A stretch of 64,000 nucleotides of DNA from Nocardia veterana NBRC 100344 (GTDB lineage: Bacteria > Actinomycetota > Actinomycetes > Mycobacteriales > Mycobacteriaceae), in contig NZ_BAGM01000008.1 of the NCBI RefSeq assembly GCF_000308855.1, positions 62,001 to 126,000 on the forward strand, written 5' to 3'. Within the stretch, counting starts at the first letter, position 1. Every line of letters starts with the position of its first letter. Positions 43,705 to 54,922 of the stretch are shown here, one piece after another. Position numbers and translations under genes: made by a program. The notes under the pieces are model-generated. The model did not search any database, was not told the origin of the DNA, and saw only the letters and a program-made list of their open reading frames with translations.

Positions 43705-43718
43705 AAGAACGTGTTCTA
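43705..43718. promoter_or_regulatory. Second KstR-like operator, hsaA side
   Basis: AAGAACGTGTTCTA matches the consensus at all fixed positions but the first (A for T) and contains the perfect 12-base palindrome AGAACGTGTTCT. It lies 86 bases upstream of hsaA, giving the hsaADCB promoter its own site. Confidence 0.8.
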
Positions 43719-43803
43719 GTCTCAAGACAAGTATCGGTTCCGCAGAACGGAATGCGACCGATACACCCGTTCCGATTTCGATCAGGCAGGAGCAGCCCCC
43801 GAG

Positions 43804-46821
<3,018 letters not shown>

Positions 46822-46844
46822 TGAGTGCGGAGAGGGCGGCAACC

Positions 46845-47432
46845 ATGACCACGACCGGCGAATATCCGGAGATCGACGGCCGGCAGTTCCGGAACGTGCT
46901 GGGGCAGTTCTGCACCGGCATCACGGTGATCACCACGTTCACCGAGACCGAGGCCGAACCGGCGCCGATCGGTTTCGCCTGCCAGTCGTTCGCCGCCCTC
47001 TCCCTCGATCCGCCCCTGGTGCTGTTCTGCCCGACCAAGGGCTCGCGCTCCTGGGCCGCGATCGAGAAGTCCGGACGCTTCTGCGTCAACGTCCTCGCCG
47101 AGGAACAACAGCAGGTGTGCGCCCGCTTCGGTTCTCGCGAAGCCGACAAGTTCGCCGGAATCGACTGGCGCACCTCGGATCTGGGACTTCCGGTCCTGGA
47201 CGACGCGCTGGCCACGATCCAGTGCACGGTGGACAGCGTCGTCGACGGCGGCGATCACTACATCGTGATCGGCCGCGTGCTGGCCCTGTCGGAGTCCACC
47301 GACTCCGGCAGGCCGCTTCTCTTCTATCGCGGTCAATACACCGCCATCGAGCCGGAGAAGACCACCCCCGCGCCGTGGCGTGCCGACCTCGAGCACTTCC
47401 TCACCACCACCACCCTCGACACCTGGTTGTAG
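46845..47432 (+). CDS. hsaB: Flavin reductase HsaB
   Basis: A 195-residue FMN reductase supplying reduced flavin to HsaA. Seen: FRNVLGQFCTGITVITT, GFACQSFAALSLDPPLVLFCPTKGSRSW, GRFCVNVLAEEQQ and KFAGIDW, the complete flavin-reductase fold as in Rv3567c, ending TTTLDTWL. ATG 46845 follows GGAGAGGGCGG; GTG 46821, overlapping the hsaC stop, would add eight residues. Last gene of the operon. Confidence 0.95.
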   Translation: MTTTGEYPEIDGRQFRNVLGQFCTGITVITTFTETEAEPAPIGFACQSFAALSLDPPLVLFCPTKGSRSWAAIEKSGRFCVNVLAEEQQQVCARFGSREADKFAGIDWRTSDLGLPVLDDALATIQCTVDSVVDGGDHYIVIGRVLALSESTDSGRPLLFYRGQYTAIEPEKTTPAPWRADLEHFLTTTTLDTWL

Positions 47433-47537
47433 ACCCGGCCGGCGGCGGCGTCGCCGGTCGCGGCCGACGCCACGTTTCCGGGGATATCCGCGGTTCGGTG
47501 CACGGCAGCGGTTCCGCGCGGCCTTAGATTTGCCCCC

Positions 47538-48818
47538 ATGGCGATTCGGGAGGGTGCGGATCGGGAGGTTTGGGGCGCACTGGACTTTCTGACCCGGCTG
47601 GCGGTGTCGATGCTGGAGGCCGGCTTCCCCTCGGAGCCGATGACCGACGCGGTGGCCGCGTGCGCAGCGGCGATGGGCCTCGACCGGGTGACGGTGATCG
47701 GCCTGGGGCGGGTCGTGACGATCGAATACCTGGCCGTCGACGGCCGCGCCCTGACCCGGACCGCGACCGCCGCGACGGTCGACGCGTTCGACTGCGAACG
47801 GATGAAACGCCTGCTCACCGCCGCGCGGGAGGCGGCGGTCAGCGGTGCCGACGCGGAGACGGCGCATCGCATCCTGGATGCCGCCGAGACTCGTAAGCTG
47901 CCCTGGCCGCGGTGGTTCGTCCCGTTCGGCGGCGCATTGCTCGCGCTGTGTATCGCCTTGCAGGTCGGCGGTTCGGGCGCGGCGGCGCTCGCGGCGGCCG
48001 TCGTACTGCTGCCGGTGTTCTGGCTCGGGCAGGGCCTCGGTTCGCTGGCGATTCCGCGGTTGTACGGGGTGGCGTTGCAGGCCCCCCTGGCCGCCACGCT
48101 GTGCGCGCTACTGCATCTCGTGGGTGCGCTGACCATGACCGAGGTGGCGGTCGCGATCGCCACCAACTGGGTACTGCTGGTGCCGATGCCGCAGCTGGTG
48201 GCGACCGCGATCGATGCCGTGAGCTCGGATACGGTGGCGGCGACCGCCCGGGCCGCCTCCGCACTGCTCGCGGTCGGCGGTATCGCGATGGGCGGTGCGC
48301 TGGTTTTCGCTGTCTCGCAACGCTTCTCGTTCGGCGAGTCGATCGACCCGACGCTGCCGCAGCTACCCATCTGGTTGGCGATCACCTTCTCCATCCTCGG
48401 TGCGCTGGGCAACGCCGTATTCAATCGCGGCGGCCCGGATCTGCTGCTGCCCGCCGCGGCGGCCGGCCTGCTCACCGCGTCGGTCAACCAGCCCCTGATT
48501 CATGCCGCGCACATCCCGCCCGACTGGTCCGGACCCCTGGCCGCGGTCGCGCTGGGCTTCGCGGCCGCCGCCTGCGCGCTCCCACTCCGGCTGCCGATGA
48601 CCGCGCTGGCCCTCGTCGGAATCACCGGCGCGCTGCTGCCCGGTCTCACCCTCTACCAGGGCCTGGTCCTGGAGCTTTTCCACGTCTCCGGCATCGGCTA
48701 CTTCGTCCGCACCTTCGCCGTCTGCGTGGGCTTGGGCGTGGGAGCGGCCCTGGGGGTGATCCTGAACTGGCTGCTCCAGCGCGCCCGGGCGCATGGACAT
48801 CGAGTCATTATCACATAG
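47538..48818 (+). CDS. ThrE-like amino acid exporter
   Basis: A 426-residue protein with a cytosolic N-terminal domain (about 1-125, FLTRLAVSMLEAGFPSEPMTDAVAACAAAMG) and about ten transmembrane helices, the arrangement of the ThrE/DUF1212 threonine-serine exporter family. Substrate unproven. Its last three codons lie in the palindromic operator of the downstream toxin-antitoxin genes, so the two units are packed end to end. Confidence 0.85.
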   Translation: MAIREGADREVWGALDFLTRLAVSMLEAGFPSEPMTDAVAACAAAMGLDRVTVIGLGRVVTIEYLAVDGRALTRTATAATVDAFDCERMKRLLTAAREAAVSGADAETAHRILDAAETRKLPWPRWFVPFGGALLALCIALQVGGSGAAALAAAVVLLPVFWLGQGLGSLAIPRLYGVALQAPLAATLCALLHLVGALTMTEVAVAIATNWVLLVPMPQLVATAIDAVSSDTVAATARAASALLAVGGIAMGGALVFAVSQRFSFGESIDPTLPQLPIWLAITFSILGALGNAVFNRGGPDLLLPAAAAGLLTASVNQPLIHAAHIPPDWSGPLAAVALGFAAAACALPLRLPMTALALVGITGALLPGLTLYQGLVLELFHVSGIGYFVRTFAVCVGLGVGAALGVILNWLLQRARAHGHRVIIT

Positions 48819-48828
48819 ATGTGATAAT
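48807..48828 (+). promoter_or_regulatory. Operator/promoter of the HigBA-type pair
   Basis: A perfect inverted repeat with 10-base arms ATTATCACAT and ATGTGATAAT and a 2-base centre. It contains a -10 GATAAT (48823-48828) eight bases before the toxin ATG, so binding would occlude the promoter and the message would be almost leaderless. The left half overlaps the stop codon of the exporter gene. Confidence 0.75.
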
Positions 48829-48836
48829 GTCAGGTC

Positions 48837-49211
48837 ATGCTGTATGCGATAGAGGTCGAGCCGGAGGTTCGCGCCTTTCTCTCCGGCCTCTCGCCTGCAG
48901 ACTTGGCGCGTGCCGACTTCGCTGCTGGGCTGCTTGCCACATATGGCCCGGAGCTGTCCGAACCTTACTGCCGCCATCTCGGTGACTGTGTGCGGGAACT
49001 TCGCTTCACCCTGTCTCGCAATCGCGCGACCCGGATCAGCTACTGGTTTCCCGGCGGTCGAAAAGCGGTGCTGCTGACCGTGTTCCATAAGACTCGGCAA
49101 CGCGAATCACAGCAAATCGAGCGTGCGAAGCTGGCCCGCAAGGTATGCGAATCGCAGCATACCGGGCCCGCGCACCTGATATTCGACCCGATGGGAGACC
49201 TCGAAACATGA
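48837..49211 (+). CDS. HigB/RelE-like toxin (Gp49/DUF891 type)
   Basis: A 124-residue toxin: LGDCVRELRFTLSRNRATRISYWFPGGRKAVLLTVFHKTRQRESQQIERAK is the classic DUF891/HigB core with basic residues for mRNA cleavage. Toxin-first order is typical of higBA. The start ATG 48837 is just downstream of the operator, and the stop overlaps the antitoxin start (ATGA). Confidence 0.85.
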   Translation: MLYAIEVEPEVRAFLSGLSPADLARADFAAGLLATYGPELSEPYCRHLGDCVRELRFTLSRNRATRISYWFPGGRKAVLLTVFHKTRQRESQQIERAKLARKVCESQHTGPAHLIFDPMGDLET

Positions 49212-49492
49212 CTACTCAGAAAGACTTCGATGCGGTCCTAGCTGCGAAGCGCGCTACTCCCGAATATCGGGCTGCCTATCGCGCCGCCCAGTTGGCGCAC
49301 ACCCTTGGTGTCCAGATCCGTGCGGCTCGTGAAGCGCGCGGATGGTCACAAACCGAATTGGCCGCCCGCGCGGGATTGCGTCAGCATGCGGTAAGTCGTC
49401 TGGAGGCCGGAGATGTCGTACCGACTTTGACCACACTCGAGCGCATCGCCGAAGCGCTCGAGGCTGAGCTGTCGGTTTCGCTGGCGGCATAG
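49208..49492 (+). CDS. HigA-type XRE antitoxin
   Basis: A 94-residue protein with an XRE helix-turn-helix (TLGVQIRAAREARGWSQTELAARAGLRQHAVSRLEAGD, about residues 33-70) preceded by a helical segment likely to bind the toxin. ATGA overlap with the toxin gene ensures coupled expression. It should bind the palindrome at 48807-48828 as autorepressor. Confidence 0.87.
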   Translation: MTTQKDFDAVLAAKRATPEYRAAYRAAQLAHTLGVQIRAAREARGWSQTELAARAGLRQHAVSRLEAGDVVPTLTTLERIAEALEAELSVSLAA

Positions 49493-49546
49493 GTGTGCGC
49501 TGCGGTTCGGGCGGATGATCTGGTCGCCGTTCGAACGGGTCGACGC

Positions 49547-50455
49547 GTGGACATTTTGAGTGAGACCGTGGTGGCGGTGCGAACCGGAATGCCGGCGTCC
49601 GGGTTGTTCGTGCGACATGCGCCGTGGGGGAGACAGTATCCGGTGGTGCCCGGGGTCGGATTTCATATCGTGGTCGACGGTGAGTGCTGGTTGCTGGCTC
49701 CCGAGGCGGAACCGGTGGCGATGGGGCCGGGGGATGTGTTGTTCATGCCGCGCGGGGCGGCGCATGTGATCGCCGACCGTCCGGACAGCCCGGTTACCGA
49801 AGTCGCCACGGCGGGGGAGCCACGCGAGATCGCGGGGCCGGGTGCCCGGACTGCGCTGCTGTGCGGGGCGTACGAGGTGTGCCGGGCCCGCAGCCATCCG
49901 CTGCTGGACCAGCTGCCCGACTTTCTGCATCTGCCCGCCGATCCGAGCCGCCACCGGACACTGCGCGCCGCGGTGGATCTACTGACCACCGAGATCACCG
50001 AACCGCGGCCGGGCAGTGACGCCGCGGTCCCCGCACTACTGGACACCCTGCTGCTGTTCGTGCTGCGCACCTGGTACGAGGATGCCGAAACCTCGGGCTG
50101 GGCAGGGGCTTTGGCGGATCCGGCGGTCGCGGCCGCGCTGCGTGCGATCCATGACGATCCGGCGCGGTCCTGGTCGGTGCCCGCGCTGAGCGCCGTCGCG
50201 GGTGTATCGCGCGCGACCCTGAACCGCCGGTTCACCGCCACCGTCGGCGAGCCGCCACTGACCTACTTGACCCGCTGGCGCCTGCTCACCGCCGCCCGGC
50301 TCCTGCGCGACACCGAACTGCCGATCGCCGCCGTCGCGCACCGTGTCGGCTACGGGTCCGAATTCGCCTTCGCCAAAGCCTTCAAACGCGAATACACCGT
50401 GGCGCCGGGCCGCTACCGGCGCGCCGCCGAGCCCGAACCCGTTCTCGCGGTGTGA
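49547..50455 (+). CDS. AraC-family regulator with cupin sensor domain
   Basis: A 302-residue regulator: an N-terminal cupin-like domain (about 20-130, FHIVVDGECWLLAPEAEPVAMGPGDVLFMPRGAAHVI) and a C-terminal AraC double HTH (about 205-295, WSVPALSAVAGVSRATLNRRFTATVGEPPLTYLTRWRL, IAAVAHRVGYGSEFAFAKAFKREY). The inducer is not predictable. The open frame extends to 49493; GTG 49547 is chosen as the first start near the domain, with moderate certainty. Confidence 0.85.
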   Translation: MDILSETVVAVRTGMPASGLFVRHAPWGRQYPVVPGVGFHIVVDGECWLLAPEAEPVAMGPGDVLFMPRGAAHVIADRPDSPVTEVATAGEPREIAGPGARTALLCGAYEVCRARSHPLLDQLPDFLHLPADPSRHRTLRAAVDLLTTEITEPRPGSDAAVPALLDTLLLFVLRTWYEDAETSGWAGALADPAVAAALRAIHDDPARSWSVPALSAVAGVSRATLNRRFTATVGEPPLTYLTRWRLLTAARLLRDTELPIAAVAHRVGYGSEFAFAKAFKREYTVAPGRYRRAAEPEPVLAV

Positions 50456-50458
50456 ATC

Positions 50459-51208
50459 TCAGCTGAACGGCGTGCTGTGTTCCTGGCGCACCCCGTCCAC
50501 GTACAGCTCGACCTTCTCGTTGTAGAAACACACCAGCCCGGCGATCTTCTGGCTCTCCGGCAGTGGCGTCGAGTAATACCAGACCAGATCGGGATACTCG
50601 GTATCGCCGATGCGAATGTTGTAGTACTCGGCCGTGCCCTTGTACGGGCAGCTGGTCGTGGTGGCCGAGGGGGTGAGTAGATCCATCCGGACATCCGTCA
50701 GCGGCAGGTAGTAGCGGGGAACCAGACCGGTTTCGTACAAAATGCGCGGTGAATTCGATTCCGCCACAACCTCTCCGCCCAACTCGACCCGCACATTCCG
50801 GGAACTGGCGAGGACGTCGACGCGGGTATACGGGTTACGCGGATGCACGTAGATCGGCTCGTCCTCCTCGAACCACCGGTCGATCAATGCCCAATCCAGT
50901 CGCACGTGCTCCCGTAGCTCCGGAATCGGCGACTCCGGATAACGAAGCGCCGCAGCGGCTCTGGTGGTGTCGCCGACGACCACGTCGTATTCGGTGCCCT
51001 CACCCCGGCTGGTGGAATGCCGAGTGGATCCGGTCGGCACCAATTCGGCCCGGATGTCCTCGGCGGGGAAGTAGTAGGTGGGGTAGTAGGGGCTCTCCCA
51101 GACGAGCAGCGGGCGGATCGTATCGGCCACCACCCGGCCCTCCACATAGCCCCGGATGCGCCGGTGACCTGCCTCGGTCCGCACCCGTCCCCGATTCGTC
51201 TCGGTCAT
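50459..51208 (-). CDS. Tandem DUF427 protein
   Basis: A 249-residue protein with two DUF427 copies (about 25-115 and 130-235); the second shows VAESNSPRILYETGLVPRYYLPLTDVRMDLL, TSCPYKGTAEYYNIRIGD and YPDLVWYYSTPLPESQKIAGLVCFYNEKVELYVDG. Function unknown; single- and double-DUF427 proteins are common in actinobacteria. ATG 51208 follows GGGTGAA. Convergent with the AraC gene, only three bases apart. Confidence 0.85.
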   Translation of the reverse strand: MTETNRGRVRTEAGHRRIRGYVEGRVVADTIRPLLVWESPYYPTYYFPAEDIRAELVPTGSTRHSTSRGEGTEYDVVVGDTTRAAAALRYPESPIPELREHVRLDWALIDRWFEEDEPIYVHPRNPYTRVDVLASSRNVRVELGGEVVAESNSPRILYETGLVPRYYLPLTDVRMDLLTPSATTTSCPYKGTAEYYNIRIGDTEYPDLVWYYSTPLPESQKIAGLVCFYNEKVELYVDGVRQEHSTPFS

Positions 51209-51315
51209 TTCACCCACGGTACGCGCGCGGGATGACACAGCGGCCCCGGGCAGGTAACCGAGCCGTTCGGCCTCGCGCGGCTCGCATATGTCCTCGCGGT
51301 TCCGGCCGAGCCGGG

Positions 51316-52164
51316 TCAGGAGGTGATTCGGTCGCGTCGAGATTCGATCGCGCGGCGAATGACTTCCCGGGCTTCGTCACCCGTTACGGATCGTTCGGCA
51401 AGGTCGGTGAACACTCGACCGTAGGTTGCTATCTCCCGTGGCTGGGTGATGGTCAGCTCGGCGGTGACGGCTTCCACCAGTGCCAGTCGTTCATCGAAAA
51501 TGACGAAGTTGGTTATTTGCATCGGTACTTCGGCTTGTGTAGGGACGACGCCGAGCAGGACACGAGGTAGGCCGATGACGGCCAGCAGCCGGTCGAGTTG
51601 TCCGAGCATGACGTGGTCGGCACCGACGGTGGTGTGTAAGGCTTGTTCGGCTATCAGGATGTGGAAGTGGTGGTCGCCCCTGTACAAGATTTGTTGGCGT
51701 TCCAGCCGTTTCGCCACGCCTTCGTCCAGATCGTCGGGCACTTGGTAGAAGTCGATATATCGACGCAAGATGGCCGCTGCGTATTCGGCGGTCTGCAGGA
51801 TGCCGGGGACGATGTTGGGCTGAAAGATACGCATCAGCTTCGACTGTTCGGCGAGTTCGACCGCTTGCTGCTGTCGGCGTTTCGTTCCGGTGCCGAGGAC
51901 CTTCCGCCACTCGAGGTACGCGGCTTGGACATTTCGCAGCGTGGCGACCAGGTCCGGGAGTTGGGCCTCGTTGCCGGTGTGGGTGCAGTAGGCGCGCAGG
52001 TGTGCCTCTGTGGGGCTTCTGTCGCCGGTCTCTATCTTCGACACCACCGACTCGTGCCAGCCGGCCAACCTGGCCAATTGGCGGCCGGAAAGGCCCGCGT
52101 CGCGACGAAGCCCTCGGAGTGTCGCCCCGAGGGCTCGCCGCTGTTCATGGACTGTGTTCGTCAC
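51316..52164 (-). CDS. HTH regulator with DUF5753 (Scr1-like)
   Basis: A 282-residue protein: XRE helix-turn-helix at about 10-65 (LGATLRGLRRDAGLSGRQLARLAGWHESVVSKIETGDRSP), then the DUF5753 domain (about 105-270, FQPNIVPGILQTAEYAAAILRRYID, QALHTTVGADHVMLGQLDRLL). Such regulators in Streptomyces usually pair with DUF397 proteins; here the partners are a DUF6879 protein and a small GGSDSGG protein. GTG 52164 overlaps the DUF6879 stop (GTGA). Confidence 0.85.
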   Translation of the reverse strand: MTNTVHEQRRALGATLRGLRRDAGLSGRQLARLAGWHESVVSKIETGDRSPTEAHLRAYCTHTGNEAQLPDLVATLRNVQAAYLEWRKVLGTGTKRRQQQAVELAEQSKLMRIFQPNIVPGILQTAEYAAAILRRYIDFYQVPDDLDEGVAKRLERQQILYRGDHHFHILIAEQALHTTVGADHVMLGQLDRLLAVIGLPRVLLGVVPTQAEVPMQITNFVIFDERLALVEAVTAELTITQPREIATYGRVFTDLAERSVTGDEAREVIRRAIESRRDRITS

Positions 52165-52679
52165 TGCTCGGCGTACTCCGTATACGGAATTGCCAGCTTC
52201 CACAGCCGCTCGCGTGTTCGAACGCAGTACTCGACGATTCCGGGATCGGTGGTGACCGCTATTCCGGCGGGCGCCCCATCCGGGTCGACCAGGTTGTAAG
52301 CCACACGTTGCTCATCCATCAACCACCAGTCGTCCGGCGGTACTTCGCCGGCGATGTGCCTTGGTATGTACCGGATATCCTCGCCTGCATCGATGTTGGC
52401 CTCGGTCACCGACAGTAGCCACCGCTGGTAGTCCGAATGCGGTTCGGTGACCACCCGCACTCGGGACACTGTTACCCCTCGGGCGGTGGTTTCTCGCATG
52501 AGGTCTTGCCAGGGCGTGTGGATGTACGGTGCCGGTTCACCGGCGAGGAACGCGCGTATCCGGGACTGTTCGTCGGGTACGTGGTACTCGTCCCGAACTT
52601 CGAGATGGAAGGCGCTGCGCGTGAGTTCACGAAACAGATTCGGCCACAGGTCCGGCTCGGTGGTGGGACGCAGCAGCAT
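52161..52679 (-). CDS. DUF6879-family protein
   Basis: A 172-residue acidic soluble protein (LWPNLFRELTRSAFHLEVRDEYHVPDEQSRIRAFLAG, GVTVSRVRVVTEPHSDYQRWLL, DDWWLMDEQRVAYNLVDPDGAPAG) of the DUF6879 type found next to DUF5753 regulators. Role unknown. ATG 52679 is inside the upstream gene (53-base overlap) with GGAGG about 11 bases before it. Confidence 0.75.
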   Translation of the reverse strand: MLLRPTTEPDLWPNLFRELTRSAFHLEVRDEYHVPDEQSRIRAFLAGEPAPYIHTPWQDLMRETTARGVTVSRVRVVTEPHSDYQRWLLSVTEANIDAGEDIRYIPRHIAGEVPPDDWWLMDEQRVAYNLVDPDGAPAGIAVTTDPGIVEYCVRTRERLWKLAIPYTEYAEQ

Positions 52680-52992
52680 TGCCGTAGAACCTCCGTGGTT
52701 GTTTCGGGACCTCGATCGCGGTCTCATTTTCTGCCAATGTCAGCATGCTGAACACCTCGGGTTCGGTGATCGGCCGTCCGGACAGTGCGAACGTACCGCG
52801 ACCGGTGTCGGTCATCGTCGAGCCGATGAACGTATCCGGCTCCGCGAATCCCGGAAGAAGATGCGGGATCTCAACGGTTCCAAGACGGCTCGTCTCCCAC
52901 CCCTGCACGATGTACGTACCGCGGTCGGTCGCGTAGAGGCTCGGGCATCCTCCTGAGTCGGACCCCCCTTTGCCCAGGAACTTCAGATTCAT
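52627..52992 (-). CDS. Small GGSDSGGCPSLY-type protein of DUF5753 trio
   Basis: A 121-residue protein starting MNLKFLGKGGSDSGGCPSLYATDRGTYIVQGW, a conserved actinobacterial N-terminus known from genes beside DUF5753 regulators. The C-terminal third is Pro/Arg/Ala-rich and poorly conserved in appearance. ATG 52992 has GGGGAG upstream; the longer open frame to 53103 would run into the tandem operator. First gene of the three-gene minus-strand unit. Confidence 0.75.
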   Translation of the reverse strand: MNLKFLGKGGSDSGGCPSLYATDRGTYIVQGWETSRLGTVEIPHLLPGFAEPDTFIGSTMTDTGRGTFALSGRPITEPEVFSMLTLAENETAIEVPKQPRRFYGNAAASHHRAGPVAESVS

Positions 52993-53086
52993 CGTGACAT
53001 CTCCCCTCTGACGGTGTGGCACTTCTTGGCTGACGACATATCCATGATCTCGCAGATGTACGAGTTTCGCTGCAGGTAAATAGGTT

Positions 53087-53104
53087 TTGCCAAGTATTGA
53101 CAAG
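53087..53104 (-). promoter_or_regulatory. Tandem 8-base repeats before the DUF5753 trio
   Basis: TTGCCAAG-TA-TTGACAAG (plus strand) is a direct repeat at 10-base period, i.e. one helical turn, about 95 bases upstream of the first trio gene. On the minus strand it reads CTTGTCAATACTTGGCAA and includes a TTGTCA -35-like hexamer. It is a plausible binding site for the encoded HTH regulator. Confidence 0.45.
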
Positions 53105-53220
53105 TTCGTAGACGGCTCGCCGAGACGCTACCTACCGTTTTGACCACGCCCCGGCGCCGGGCCGAAACGACTTCCCCGGCGCCGGGTGCCATACCAGGCA
53201 CACGAGGGGACGGAGTCGAA

Positions 53221-53454
53221 ATGGGCACAGGGGCAAGGCGTTCGAGGCTTTACGTGTTTCCCGGTGGCGTGCTGGAGGTGGCCGACTATGGGGAGGGCGA
53301 CTCGAGTGGGGTATATCTGGAGTTCGCGAGTCCGCTTCTGCCGCAGCGTGTTCCGCTCGCAGCCGAGGTACCCCCGCCTCTCCGTCCGATCGAGTCGGCC
53401 GATGCGGAGACGTGCGGACGAGTTCTCCGGTCGCTGCGCGGGTGGGAGGCATAG
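53221..53454 (+). CDS. Small hypothetical protein
   Basis: A 77-residue soluble protein (GTGARRSRLYVFPGGVLEVADYGEGDSSGVYLEF), one possible beta sheet followed by a Pro-rich stretch and a short helix. ATG 53221 has GGAG about seven bases before it. No family recognised. Divergent from the DUF5753 trio; the first bases of its leader share the promoter region. Confidence 0.55.
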   Translation: MGTGARRSRLYVFPGGVLEVADYGEGDSSGVYLEFASPLLPQRVPLAAEVPPPLRPIESADAETCGRVLRSLRGWEA

Positions 53455-53562
53455 TCGCGTGCTCACCATCGCGTGGATTGTCGTCGTCGGGTTACCGGTG
53501 GGGGTGATCGTCTGGGCGGCCCGGCCCTCCGGACCTACGAGCGAGAACGTGCGGATAAGGAA

Positions 53563-53604
53563 AGGCCGGAACCCCCTGCGGGTTTCGCGAGGGGATTCCG
53601 GCCT
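53563..53604 (-). terminator. Terminator of the leftward MFS gene
   Basis: Stem AGGCCGGAA plus CCCCT and complement, with a loop of about a dozen bases. On the minus strand it is followed by TTTCC. It lies about 60 bases after the MFS stop. Confidence 0.6.
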
Positions 53605-53607
53605 CCG

Positions 53608-53639
53608 CCGTTGCGGTCAGAGAAGGAATACCGCAACGG
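53608..53639 (-). terminator. Second hairpin after the MFS gene
   Basis: CCGTTGCGGT and ACCGCAACGG, perfect 10-base arms separated by 12 bases. It precedes (minus-strand sense) the stronger hairpin at 53563-53604, forming a tandem termination region. Confidence 0.5.
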
Positions 53640-53665
53640 TGGATCATCCGGGTGGGGATGACGTC

Positions 53666-54922
53666 TCAGTCGTCGCCGACGGTGATCGCCTCGGCCTCGG
53701 CCGGGCTGTGCTCGGCCGGTTCGTGCTCGTCCACGTGGGCGAGGGCGGAGCGGCCGCCGAGCAGGACCAGGACGCCGACCGCGGTGCAGGCCGCGCCGAC
53801 CCAGAACGGCAGGGCCATCTGGTGTTCGCCCAGTTTGCCGGCCAAGTACGGGGCGGCGGCGCCGCCGACGAAGCGGACGAAGCTGTAGGCGGCCGAGGCG
53901 GTGGAGCGTTCCACCGGCGCGGAGATCATGACGGCCTCGGTGATCAGCGTGTTGTTGACGCCCAGGAACAGACCGGCGAGGACGGTGCCCACGATCAGCA
54001 CGGGCTTGTGATCGGCCCAGATCGCCATGACGGCCAGATCGGCGGCGAACAGGGCCAGCGCGGTCGCGATCATCGGCACGGTGCCGAACATCCGCTGCAG
54101 GCGCGGCGCGAAGACCACCGACGCCAAGGCCAGCAGCAGACCCCAGCCGAAGAAGATGAACCCGATCGAGTAGGTGCCCATGTTCAGCGGGAACGGCGTG
54201 TACGCGAGCAGGGTGAAGAAGCCGTAGTTGTAGAGCAGGGCGGTGATGCTCACCAGGAGGAGGCCGCGATGACGCAAAGCCTTGAAGGGCGCCGTGATCG
54301 AGGTGTGCTGCGCGGGTTTCGGCATCTCCGGGAGCAACACGATGATCGCGATGAAGGCCACCGCCATCAACACCGCGACACCGAAGAACGGTGCGCGCCA
54401 GGAGAATCCGCCGAGGAAACCGCCGACCAGCGGACCGGCGGCGATGCCGATACCCAGCGCCGCCTCGTAGAGGATGATGGCGCGGGCGACACCGCCGGTG
54501 GCCGCGCCCACGATCGTCGCCAAGGCGGTCGCGATGAACAGCGCGTTGCCCAGGCCCCAGCCGGCCCGGAAGCCGACGATCTGTCCGACCGTGCTCGAGC
54601 TGCCCGCCAAGGCGGCGAAGACGACGATGACGGCCAGACCGGCGAGCAGGGTCTTCTTGGCGCCGAAGCGGCTGGACACCACGCCGGTGATCAGCATCGC
54701 GACGCCGGTGACCAGCATGTAGCTGGTGAAGAGCAGGGTCACCTGGGACGGTGAGGCATGTAGCTGTTCACCGATCGGCTTCAGGATCGGATCCACCAGG
54801 CCGATACCCATGAAGGCGATGACCGAGGCGAAAGCTACTGCCCAAACGGATTTGGGCTGTTTGGTCTTCGGAGTGGTCGTCGCCTCGGTCGCGGTCGGTG
54901 ATGAGAGGGTGGTGCTCATCAA
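53666..54922 (-). CDS. MFS efflux transporter
   Basis: A 418-residue, 12-helix major-facilitator protein: VWAVAFASVIAFMGIGLVDPILKPIGEQLHASPSQVTLLFTSYML and SRFGAKKTLLAGL (motif A), with motif-C-like IGIAAGPLVGGFLGGFSWRAPF. It belongs to the drug:H+ antiporter type; substrate unknown. The first ATG overlaps the marR stop (ATGA); a second ATG three bases on is also possible. Ends in a tandem hairpin region. Confidence 0.9.
   Translation of the reverse strand: MMSTTLSSPTATEATTTPKTKQPKSVWAVAFASVIAFMGIGLVDPILKPIGEQLHASPSQVTLLFTSYMLVTGVAMLITGVVSSRFGAKKTLLAGLAVIVVFAALAGSSSTVGQIVGFRAGWGLGNALFIATALATIVGAATGGVARAIILYEAALGIGIAAGPLVGGFLGGFSWRAPFFGVAVLMAVAFIAIIVLLPEMPKPAQHTSITAPFKALRHRGLLLVSITALLYNYGFFTLLAYTPFPLNMGTYSIGFIFFGWGLLLALASVVFAPRLQRMFGTVPMIATALALFAADLAVMAIWADHKPVLIVGTVLAGLFLGVNNTLITEAVMISAPVERSTASAAYSFVRFVGGAAAPYLAGKLGEHQMALPFWVGAACTAVGVLVLLGGRSALAHVDEHEPAEHSPAEAEAITVGDD

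Noticed and set aside
53459..53661. Open frame starting at GTG with a hydrophobic N-terminus after the 77-residue gene
   Set aside because: After about 25 residues it runs through two hairpins and into antisense of the MFS gene without a stop; the coding signal fades.
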